Origin: an uncultured bacterium
GTDB taxonomy: Bacteria > Cyanobacteriota > Vampirovibrionia > Gastranaerophilales > Gastranaerophilaceae
DNA length: 16,623 nt
Reading direction: 5' to 3'
NCBI GenBank assembly: GCA_949299435.1
Contig: CASGAK010000148.1
Location: 1-16,623 of the forward strand
Shown: positions 8,463 through 14,260 of the stretch, one piece after another
Layout of the letters: every line of letters begins with the position of its first letter
How positions within the stretch are numbered: the stretch's first letter is position 1
The notes under the pieces: model-generated
Told to the model about the DNA's origin: nothing
The model's database searches: none
What the model saw: the letters and a program-made list of their open reading frames with translations, nothing else
Translations under genes and position numbers: made by a program

Positions 8463-10163
8463 ATGAAGTTTTTCAGGTTTAAACGATTAAAGATAGTAGA
8501 ACAAATTGCAGTAGTATTCTTTTTTGCAGTTCTAATCCCGATGTCTGTGAGCGGGTTTATAATCAATAACGTAAACCAGCAATCCATGCGATATCAGCTT
8601 CGAGAATCAGCTGTATTAATTGCAAATATGGTATCAGATGAAATTGATTTTTTTACAGATACAGTTACCGGTAATATGGAACAGCTTGCATTTTCGCTTA
8701 AATATTTCAAATCACCTTCCAAAAGAGCTACATATTTGCAAGATGTAAGAAAAAATCTTCAAAATTGTGAAGACTTGGTAATCGCGAAAGACCAAAACGA
8801 AGCAAAATTAATCCATGATAGAAATAAAGCGGAGAAAAAAGCTACAATTGCAGTCCCGTTAGATACCGGAGAAGTACTTGTTGCAACTTACTCTTTGACT
8901 GAATTGGAAGATGAATTATTTAATTCATTGCAAGATGACAGCAGACAAATCTATGTTTTGACAGATGAGAGCAAATTAATCGCAGCACACAATTTTACTG
9001 ATGAAGATTTTCAAAAGACAATGTCTTTACTGCCCAAGAATTTGAAAGTCGGAAAACCTGTGATATTCGGTGACACCAAAAACCAGCCCTTAGTTTATGT
9101 ATCTAAGGACAATCCAAAAATTACAATTATCGTAAATACAACGGAAGGCGTTACAAATCGAGCAATTAACGATAATAGATTGAAAATAATACTCTCAATT
9201 TTTGCAGCGACCTTGGTAATTTTGTTTATAACAGCTCTTTATACTTTTTATTTATACATAAATATCAGACAGCTTTTCAAAGGTATAATCGCGATTTCAA
9301 AGGGAAATTACGAGCGTCAAATAAGACTTCTAACGACCGCCTTCACACCTCATGAAATTGTATTTTTGGCATTTGAATTTAACAGAATGGCAAGTGAAAT
9401 TCACAAATCATATAAACAACTCAAAAAAAATAACAGAGAATTAAAACAACTTAACGAATTCCGTTCAAACCTCATTGATACCGTGAGCCATGAATTGAGA
9501 ACGCCATTGACAAGTATTCAGGGGTATACCTCAAGACTTATGCGAAATGATATTAAAATTGATGAGGAAACGAAGCAAAAATCATTGCGTATTATCAAGG
9601 AACAATCAGAGCGGTTGAAACGTCTGATTGAGGATTTACTTACAATTCCTGATATTGAGGGAATGAGGCTGAGGACAAATGAAGAAAGTGTATATATGCC
9701 TGAGGTGCTTGAAACTGCGAGGTTCTTGGTTAAAAATAAGGATAACAAAAAAATTGAAATCAATATAACAGAAGATTTTCCGGCGGTTTTGGGGGATAAA
9801 AACAGACTTGAGCAGGTGTTTGTGAATTTAATTGAAAATGCTGTAAAATATGCAAGACCTGATACAGATATTACAGTAGATACGGTGGTGGCTGACGGAA
9901 AAGCCAAAATTTTTGTTAATAATGAGTGTGATGTGATTCCGCCAAAGCAGTTGAGAAGATTGTTTGAAAAGTTTATAAGACTCGACGATAATACTACAAG
10001 AACTACTAGAGGTACAGGATTGGGACTTTTTATCGTTAAAGGACTTATTGAAGCAATGAATGGGACAATTGAGTTGCATTCTGATAAAAATATCGGATTT
10101 TGTGCGGAAGTCACCTTACAGTTGGTACCATCTGATGAGGTATTGAATGCAAAGAGCAATTGA
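8463..10163 (+). CDS. Membrane sensor histidine kinase
   Basis: Sensor kinase and probable partner of the upstream regulator. I start at ATG 8463 (AGAGGA at 8449-8454), not the TTG at 8445, giving 566 aa. Transmembrane helix 1 spans about 14-34. An extracytoplasmic sensor region of about 205 residues follows; its size and the closing segment before the membrane resemble a Cache-type domain, which is an inference. Transmembrane helix 2 spans about 242-266, then a HAMP linker (about 268-325) and a HisKA domain with the phospho-acceptor H343 in SHELRTPL. The ATPase domain has an intact N box (N459 in NLIENAVKY) and G2 box GTGLGL (517-522). The G1 box is unusual: the place of DxGxG reads N487-E-C489-D-V491, so the adenine-contacting Asp and both glycines are replaced. 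The end overlaps tadA by 17 bases. Confidence 0.92.
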   Translation: MKFFRFKRLKIVEQIAVVFFFAVLIPMSVSGFIINNVNQQSMRYQLRESAVLIANMVSDEIDFFTDTVTGNMEQLAFSLKYFKSPSKRATYLQDVRKNLQNCEDLVIAKDQNEAKLIHDRNKAEKKATIAVPLDTGEVLVATYSLTELEDELFNSLQDDSRQIYVLTDESKLIAAHNFTDEDFQKTMSLLPKNLKVGKPVIFGDTKNQPLVYVSKDNPKITIIVNTTEGVTNRAINDNRLKIILSIFAATLVILFITALYTFYLYINIRQLFKGIIAISKGNYERQIRLLTTAFTPHEIVFLAFEFNRMASEIHKSYKQLKKNNRELKQLNEFRSNLIDTVSHELRTPLTSIQGYTSRLMRNDIKIDEETKQKSLRIIKEQSERLKRLIEDLLTIPDIEGMRLRTNEESVYMPEVLETARFLVKNKDNKKIEINITEDFPAVLGDKNRLEQVFVNLIENAVKYARPDTDITVDTVVADGKAKIFVNNECDVIPPKQLRRLFEKFIRLDDNTTRTTRGTGLGLFIVKGLIEAMNGTIELHSDKNIGFCAEVTLQLVPSDEVLNAKSN

Positions 10164-10569
10164 TTATCTGAAAAAAAATGTGAAACTTTCAGAAATTCCA
10201 GTCGCCGCGATTGTGGTAAAAGATGGAAATGTGATTTCTGCAGCTTGTAATCAAAAAGAAACTCAAAATGATGTATCAGCCCATGCTGAAATTTTGGCAA
10301 TTAAAGAGGCTTCAAAAAAATTGAACCGCTGGAGGCTTGAGGATTGCGAACTATATGTCACATTGGAGCCTTGTCCGATGTGTGCTTGGGCTATTTTGCA
10401 GGCAAGGCTGCGTGCTATATATTTCGGCTCTTTTGATTTAAAATATGGTGCATTAGGATCAGTCATTGATCTTAGAAAATATTCCGATTCTAAATTGAAA
10501 GTCTATGGCGGGATTATGGAAAAAGAATGCGATGAAATTTTGAAAGAATTTTTTGCGAGGCTCAGATGA
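10147..10569 (+). CDS. tadA: tRNA-specific adenosine deaminase TadA
   Basis: TadA deaminates adenosine-34 to inosine in the anticodon of tRNA-Arg(ACG), allowing one tRNA to read several CGN codons. The zinc-dependent deaminase motifs are complete: H46-A-E48 (ligand and proton shuttle) and P75-C76-P-M-C79 (two zinc ligands), within the TadA-type context LYVTLEPCPMCAWAI. RWRLEDC between them is also typical of TadA rather than cytidine deaminases. Length is 140 aa, a little shorter than the common 150-165. An in-frame TGA sits directly before ATG 10147, so no longer form is possible, and GAGGT (10137-10141) serves as ribosome binding site inside the kinase gene. It overlaps the kinase end by 17 bases and the next gene by 4 (ATGA), suggesting translational coupling. 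A general nucleoside deaminase is the only real alternative. Confidence 0.9.
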   Translation: MQRAIDYLKKNVKLSEIPVAAIVVKDGNVISAACNQKETQNDVSAHAEILAIKEASKKLNRWRLEDCELYVTLEPCPMCAWAILQARLRAIYFGSFDLKYGALGSVIDLRKYSDSKLKVYGGIMEKECDEILKEFFARLR

Positions 10570-11348
10570 TTACTAAGGAAAAAATGGATTTACTTGTTAA
10601 AAAATATGAGGTGGAAAATTTTATAGGTCCTGATCCTATAAGTATCCCCCATAGATTTAAGAATAAAAATGATATTGAAATTTCAGCCTTTATTGCATCT
10701 TTGATAGCTTACGGGAGCAGAAAAGTTTTTTTGAAAAAACTTGATGAACTATTCAAAATAGCTCAAAATGAGCCTTTGAATTTTATATTAAATTTTGAAC
10801 CTGAAATTTTAGGGGATTTTAATTACCGTTTTGGAAAGCCCGATGATTTTGCAGAAATTTTTAAAATAATGCGGAATCTTTATGAAAAAGATGGCGGGCT
10901 AGAGGAACTTTTTAAACACGGTTATTTGAATTCCCAAAACAAATCTTTGGAAGAAAAATGGTATAATATGCTCTCAGGTGTGAGTGATTATTTTTATTCA
11001 AGGGCAAGTAATAAAGCAGGACAGGGGTTTTATTTTATGATACCTCATTTAAAAAACGGTGGTGCTATGAAACGTATGTGTATGTACCTTCGCTGGTTGG
11101 TGAGAAAGCCTCCTGTAGATTTTGGGATTTGGAATTTTATGCCTCAGTCTGAACTTTTAATCCCGTTAGATGTGCATGTTGCAAGAGTATCAAGGGAAAT
11201 GGGGCTGCTTTCAAGAAAACAAAATGATTTTAAAGCGGTATTGGAATTGACTGAAAACCTCAGAAAATTCGACCCGGAAGATCCTTCAAAATATGATTTT
11301 GCAATGTTTGGCTACGGTGTTGACAGTGACATTGACAAAGAATTTTAA
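10566..11348 (+). CDS. DUF2400 / TIGR02757 family protein of unknown function
   Basis: The start region, with DPISIPHRF followed by DIEISAFIASLIAYGSRK, and the later MYLRWLVRKPPVDFG and DPSKYDFAMFGYG segments match what I know of the TIGR02757 (DUF2400) family, which is widespread and uncharacterised. Length 260 aa is normal for it. The segment around residues 200-217 (PLDVHVARVSREMGL, with D202 and H204) looks like the VDTHVxRVxxRLGL element of helix-hairpin-helix DNA glycosylases such as endonuclease III, where this Asp is catalytic. The following LRKFDPEDP...FAMFGYG resembles the next glycosylase helices. No clear HhH hairpin (LPGVGxKTA) or iron-sulfur cysteine cluster is visible. The ATG overlaps the tadA stop in ATGA, so the two are probably made together. 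The enzymatic role is unknown; the fold link is my inference. Confidence 0.85.
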   Translation: MITKEKMDLLVKKYEVENFIGPDPISIPHRFKNKNDIEISAFIASLIAYGSRKVFLKKLDELFKIAQNEPLNFILNFEPEILGDFNYRFGKPDDFAEIFKIMRNLYEKDGGLEELFKHGYLNSQNKSLEEKWYNMLSGVSDYFYSRASNKAGQGFYFMIPHLKNGGAMKRMCMYLRWLVRKPPVDFGIWNFMPQSELLIPLDVHVARVSREMGLLSRKQNDFKAVLELTENLRKFDPEDPSKYDFAMFGYGVDSDIDKEF

Positions 11349-11359
11349 AATGCTATTAT
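11332..11359 (+). promoter_or_regulatory. Candidate promoter of the 103-aa gene
   Basis: A perfect TTGACA (11332-11337) lies 16 bases before TATTAT (11354-11359), which carries an upstream TG (11351-11352) as in extended -10 promoters. A perfect TATAAT overlaps it at 11357-11362 with a 19-base spacer. The -35 box is inside the last codons of the DUF2400 gene. Transcription would start near 11366-11370, giving a leader of roughly 25 bases with a good ribosome binding site. Confidence 0.6.
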
Positions 11360-11392
11360 AATTTTCCGATTAGGGATTATGAAAGGATTTAT

Positions 11393-11704
11393 ATGAGCGG
11401 AATACAGTCTGTAACAAGTCAACTGCTAAAGTTAAGGAATGAAAAAATTTTTTCTGCTGTGCTGGGTGATTATAAAGGATATAAAAAAGCCTCAAAGGAA
11501 TTTTCAAAATTAGCAATCGAAAATAAAGATGTTTTTATTTCTCTTAATAAACAGCCGAGTGTTAAAGCTCCTATTTTTTCAAAATTCGGATTAAACATGC
11601 TGAAAATTTGGTTTCTTGAAAAATTTCGTATAAAAACACCTGAAGAAAAACAGCTAAAGCAATTTGTAAAAGCACAAAAGTTGTCCGAGAAAGTCTTGCG
11701 ATAA
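11393..11704 (+). CDS. Small hypothetical protein (103 aa)
   Basis: I do not recognise this protein. It is a basic, mostly helical sequence without signal peptide, clear membrane segment or metal motif. A hydrophobic patch (FGLNMLKIWFLEKF, about residues 64-77) could be an amphipathic helix. Coding status is supported by AAAGGA at 11382-11387, five bases before the ATG, by the promoter-like sequence directly upstream, and by the hairpin that follows. It stands 44 bases after the DUF2400 gene on the same strand, so it may be read both from its own promoter and by read-through. The same frame stays open for 22 codons after the TAA (to the TGA at 11771-11773), so a longer ancestral protein cut by a nonsense change is possible but unproven. 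Confidence 0.65.
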   Translation: MSGIQSVTSQLLKLRNEKIFSAVLGDYKGYKKASKEFSKLAIENKDVFISLNKQPSVKAPIFSKFGLNMLKIWFLEKFRIKTPEEKQLKQFVKAQKLSEKVLR

Positions 11705-11744
11705 GATATGAGGACGAGTCGGGGAGCAGCCTTGCAAGAGCTAG

Positions 11745-11771
11745 AAAAGCAGCTAACGAAGATCTGCTTTT
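11745..11771. terminator. Hairpin between convergent genes, possibly a two-way terminator
   Basis: Inverted repeat AAAAGCAG / CTGCTTTT (11745-11752 / 11764-11771) with an 11-base loop. On the plus strand it ends in TTTT, then GAC and five more T; on the minus strand the arm also ends in TTTT. It lies between the 103-aa gene and the convergent small regulator gene and could end both transcripts. The interrupted T-runs make it weaker than the other terminators here. Confidence 0.5.
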
Positions 11772-11799
11772 GACTTTTTCAAAGAGCTTCTAAAAAAGG

Positions 11800-12033
11800 T
11801 TAATCGTCATACAAATGCTTATCAGCCACATCATCAGGAATATATCTGAATAAATCATTCGGTGTGCACTCGAGTGCAAAACATAATTTGTCTAAAGTTG
11901 CAAAGTCTATTCCTTTAGTTTTATTTTGGTATATTTTCAAAACAGTGTGATTGTCCAAACCTGTAAGTTTAACAATATCTCTCCTGTCCATCTTTTTTAT
12001 GCCAAGCAAAATCGAAAATCTGTTTTTAATCAT
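11800..12033 (-). CDS. Small Cro/CI-type (XRE) helix-turn-helix regulator
   Basis: This 77-residue protein consists of little more than one five-helix Cro/CI DNA-binding domain. Residues about 17-30 (RRDIVKLTGLDNHTV) form the turn and recognition helix, and the ending IDFATLDKLCFALECTPNDLFRYIPDD is the classic final-helix signature of the YozG/HTH_26-like single-domain group. Such proteins usually bind DNA as dimers, often near their own gene. The frame has no other ATG between the upstream TAA (12058-12060) and the ATG at 12033. No strong Shine-Dalgarno sequence precedes it. It stands alone, converging on the 103-aa gene and facing away from a plus-strand promoter. I see no toxin-like partner gene, phage gene or sensor domain, so the target is unknown. 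Confidence 0.85.
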   Translation of the reverse strand: MIKNRFSILLGIKKMDRRDIVKLTGLDNHTVLKIYQNKTKGIDFATLDKLCFALECTPNDLFRYIPDDVADKHLYDD

Positions 12034-12073
12034 GTAATTATGATATCTGTTATGGTATTATAATTCATTAATA

Positions 12074-12087
12074 GTTATTATAATAAC
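12074..12087. promoter_or_regulatory. Perfect 14-bp palindrome, candidate operator
   Basis: GTTATTATAATAAC reads the same on both strands. It lies 41 bases upstream of the small regulator's start codon and 12 bases left of a plus-strand -35 box. The centre contains TATAAT in both directions, so it could instead be part of the regulator gene's own promoter. In AT-rich DNA short palindromes are common, but 14 perfect bases next to an XRE gene fit an autoregulatory site. Confidence 0.35.
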
Positions 12088-12098
12088 GAGTTAGTATC

Positions 12099-12127
12099 TT
12101 TACATACTTAAAATTTTAATATATAAT
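12099..12127 (+). promoter_or_regulatory. Near-consensus orphan promoter
   Basis: TTTACA (12099-12104) and a perfect TATAAT (12122-12127) are separated by exactly 17 bases, one mismatch from the sigma-70 consensus. No protein gene on the plus strand follows; the next plus-strand feature is a terminator about 50 bases further on. Start of transcription would be near 12134. Confidence 0.55.
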
Positions 12128-12133
12128 GTTACT

Positions 12134-12210
12134 AGAAATTAGAATTTCAAACTATTTTATAATTCCAAATTATTCTTTCCGATGATTTTTTTTCATCGGG
12201 AAGTTTTTTT
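12134..12210 (+). ncRNA. Possible small RNA of about 77 nt
   Basis: The stretch is bounded by the near-consensus promoter ending at 12127 and a plus-strand terminator ending at 12210. Between them no open frame with a usable start exists: the only ATG (12126) lies upstream of the expected transcription start. The 5' part carries the inverted repeat GAAATT-AG-AATTTC (12135-12148), then an unstructured A/U-rich segment, then the terminator hairpin with a T-run. That layout is usual for short trans-acting RNAs. I cannot match it to a known RNA family. It may also be a decayed gene's leftover promoter and terminator. Confidence 0.4.
12175..12210 (+). terminator. Rho-independent terminator with no gene in front
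   Basis: Stem CTTTCCGATGA / TCATCGGGAAG (12175-12185 / 12193-12203, one G-U pair), a loop of T residues, and a run of seven T (12204-12210). Orientation is plus strand, since the minus-strand side has no T-run. The nearest plus-strand protein gene ends 470 bases upstream beyond its own hairpin, so this terminator most likely serves the orphan promoter at 12099-12127. Confidence 0.75.
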
Positions 12211-12294
12211 ATGTTACTGTCTGTGAGTGAGGTGGAGTGCTTGTGATAAGGTATAATAGCAAGTCTTTTGGGTGGTGAAGGGATAATGATTTGT

Positions 12295-12329
12295 AAAAAC
12301 TACCGCCGGCTTTTTTTAAAGCCGGCGGT
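12295..12329 (-). terminator. Strong Rho-independent terminator of pfp
   Basis: A perfect 12-bp stem ACCGCCGGCTTT / AAAGCCGGCGGT (12302-12313 / 12318-12329) with a four-base loop. On the minus strand it is followed by AGTTTTTAC, and it lies 30 bases past the pfp stop. GC content of the stem is far above the surroundings. The plus-strand side lacks a T-run. The G-rich stretch at 12211-12294 beside it holds an isolated TATAAT (12252-12257) without a matching -35 box; I see nothing else there. Confidence 0.85.
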
Positions 12330-12358
12330 GTTAAAAATTCTAAACTTTCATCAAAGAA

Positions 12359-14041
12359 TTACGCATTCACTAATGATTTTTCTCTTTCCAACTGTAATGT
12401 GCAAGTTGTCAAATCACATACACAAGATGGTCCGAAGTATTGGATTGCACCAGGGAATAGGTATCTGTCATTTATAGCCCAATCTTCTCTGTGTTCTTCT
12501 AGCTGTTTAAATACAGGTCCGTCGAGTTGAACAAGAGCTTTTTGGATAACAGGTTTCATTTCACCATGTCTTCTTTCCATGTTCATCATCATTGTAAGAG
12601 GTACACCGCCTGCAATCCATTGATCAGCGGGTTGAGTAAGATTTCTTACTGATGATAGATAACCGGTCAAACCGAAGTTGATTAGAGCAAAGGCATTGAA
12701 ACCTAGTGAGTAGCAATAATCAGCATCGAAGTTTGATGGGAATGCACATCTGCCTTCATATCCGAAGAAGTGTGATTGAGCTGAGAATTTGCCGATGTAT
12801 TCACCTTGAGATTTTAATTCATCAAGTCTTGTCTGAATCATTTCGATTAACAATTTTTCAGTTTCAATTTTTGAAACCTGAACGTTTCCATGAGGATCTC
12901 TATCTGCAAGTAATTGTCCTTTAATTAGAACAGGCAATGAATTGTATACTTTTGCGTTCGCTTCATCAAGTCTGTTTTCAACTATATCAAATTTTTCTCT
13001 TATAGTTGTTGCATTAACGAAGTTTGGATCAGATTCTAACGTTGCCATTATGTCGTTTAAGTTAGCAATCATTGATTTCATTTCAGGTATAAATTCAATC
13101 AAACCTTCAGGAATAATTGCAATACCGAAGTTTTTGCCCATATCAGCACGTTTTACGATGATATTTGTCATGTAGTTAACGATTTGTTCTAATGACATTT
13201 TTTTAGCTTCAACTTCTTCAGAAATCATTGTAATGTTTGGCTGAGTTTGCAACGCAGCTTCCAAAGCTACGTGAGATGCACTTCTTCCCATAATTTTGAT
13301 GAAGTGCCAGTATTTTTTAGCTGAATTTGCATCGCGTTGAATATTACCGATTAATTCAGCATAAGTCTTAGTTGCAGTATCAAATCCGAAAGAAATTTCG
13401 ATTTGATCGTTTTTCAAGTCACCGTCGATAGTTTTCGGACAGCCGATAACTTGGATTCCTGCATTATTTTTTACAAACCATTCAGCTAAAAGTGCTGCGT
13501 TTGTATTTGAATCGTCACCGCCGATAATTACAACAGCTTTGATGTTTAATTTTTTACAAACTTCTAATGATTTTTGGAATTGTTCTTCAGTTTCAAGTTT
13601 TGTACGACCTGAGCCGATAATATCAAATCCGCCTGTGTTTCTGTATTGAGCGATAAATTCATCAGTAAATTCAACGTATTTTCCGTCGATGATACCTGAA
13701 GGTCCGCCTAAAAATCCATATAATTTGTTTGATGAATTAGCTTGTTTCAAAGCATCATATAAACCTGCAATTACGTTGTGTCCTCCGGGTGCTTGTCCGC
13801 CTGATAGGATTACTCCGACGTTTTTAGGTTCTGATACTGACATTGATATTGAGTTTTTGAAAGTTACTACAGGTTTTCCATAAGTATTTTTGAATAAGTT
13901 TTGGATTTGTTCCTGATCTCTTACTGATTGAGTTGCGTTTCCTTCAACCATTTCCAAGCTGTTGATGCCTAATGCTAGACAAGTAGGAAGTTTTGGTTGA
14001 TACTTCAATCTTTCGATTTGTAACGGTGAAAGTGTTTTCAT
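12359..14041 (-). CDS. pfp: Pyrophosphate-fructose 6-phosphate 1-phosphotransferase (long type)
   Basis: PFP reversibly phosphorylates fructose 6-phosphate to fructose 1,6-bisphosphate with pyrophosphate instead of ATP, serving both glycolysis and gluconeogenesis. The PPi specificity marks are present: GGDDSN (174-179), where the second Asp replaces the Gly of ATP enzymes, and PKTIDGD (202-208), with Lys203 replacing the usual Gly and D206 as catalytic base. The substrate motif MGRSASHVALEA starts at 251. GGPSG near residue 110 and the C-terminal long-type region (about 330-560) complete it. At 560 aa it belongs to the long PFP group related to plant and spirochaete enzymes. I start at ATG 14041, since AAGGA at 14053-14049 stands seven bases upstream; the ATG 13 codons earlier has no such site and would lie almost at the predicted transcription start. 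It stands as a single gene between its own promoter and terminator. Confidence 0.95.
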   Translation of the reverse strand: MKTLSPLQIERLKYQPKLPTCLALGINSLEMVEGNATQSVRDQEQIQNLFKNTYGKPVVTFKNSISMSVSEPKNVGVILSGGQAPGGHNVIAGLYDALKQANSSNKLYGFLGGPSGIIDGKYVEFTDEFIAQYRNTGGFDIIGSGRTKLETEEQFQKSLEVCKKLNIKAVVIIGGDDSNTNAALLAEWFVKNNAGIQVIGCPKTIDGDLKNDQIEISFGFDTATKTYAELIGNIQRDANSAKKYWHFIKIMGRSASHVALEAALQTQPNITMISEEVEAKKMSLEQIVNYMTNIIVKRADMGKNFGIAIIPEGLIEFIPEMKSMIANLNDIMATLESDPNFVNATTIREKFDIVENRLDEANAKVYNSLPVLIKGQLLADRDPHGNVQVSKIETEKLLIEMIQTRLDELKSQGEYIGKFSAQSHFFGYEGRCAFPSNFDADYCYSLGFNAFALINFGLTGYLSSVRNLTQPADQWIAGGVPLTMMMNMERRHGEMKPVIQKALVQLDGPVFKQLEEHREDWAINDRYLFPGAIQYFGPSCVCDLTTCTLQLEREKSLVNA

Positions 14042-14084
14042 ATTCTCTTCCTTTTTGTTTAAAATTGTACTCTTACACACTGAT

Positions 14085-14112
14085 ATTCTACTACAAAAAT
14101 AGGTTTAATCAA
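14085..14112 (-). promoter_or_regulatory. Candidate promoter of pfp
   Basis: Read on the minus strand, TTGATT (14112-14107) and TAGAAT (14090-14085) are 16 bases apart. Each differs from the consensus by one or two bases. The start would be near 14078, giving a leader of about 37 bases that carries the pfp ribosome binding site. The remaining 130 bases up to the next gene (14113-14245) hold no frame or RNA that I can recognise. Confidence 0.5.
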
Positions 14113-14227
14113 GTTTTTGGAAGCTGTCTGAAAAAATTCGCGATAATACGTCGGAGCAAAATTTTCAGGTGTACATAAGATAGGTTAAATGATGAGATAT
14201 ACAAAGTTTGGGGTAAGTGGTGAGCAT

Positions 14228-14260
14228 CAAAAATTTATTTACGGATTATTTAAATTTTTG
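14228..14260 (-). terminator. Weak AT-only hairpin at the end of the coiled-coil gene
   Basis: CAAAAATTTA and TAAATTTTTG (14228-14237 / 14251-14260) form a 10-bp inverted repeat that spans the stop codon of the coiled-coil gene. It is almost entirely A/T and its T-run is part of the stem, so it is at best a poor terminator. No better candidate is seen between this gene and the pfp promoter. Confidence 0.25.

Noticed and set aside
9518..10300. A 260-codon open frame on the minus strand opposite the kinase and tadA
   Set aside because: The plus strand here encodes conserved HisKA, HATPase and deaminase motifs. The antisense translation is Ser/Phe/Leu-rich with no recognisable domain and no ribosome binding site, as expected of a shadow frame in AT-rich DNA.
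11800..12033. Small XRE protein as the antitoxin of a toxin-antitoxin pair
   Set aside because: No toxin-like partner lies beside it. The convergent 103-aa protein has no toxin features, and its gene has its own promoter on the other strand.
12268..12477. Plus-strand 69-codon frame across the pfp terminator
   Set aside because: It runs through the terminator hairpin and into the antisense of pfp, and has no homology that I recognise.
14042..14080. Longer pfp form starting 13 codons upstream
   Set aside because: The ATG at 14080 has no ribosome binding site and lies at the predicted transcription start, whereas ATG 14041 has AAGGA seven bases upstream.
14113..14200. CTGAAAA / TTTTCAG inverted repeat between pfp and the coiled-coil gene as a terminator or RNA
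   Set aside because: Arms of only seven A/T-rich pairs around a loop of nearly 30 bases, and no T-run outside the stem; not distinguishable from chance.
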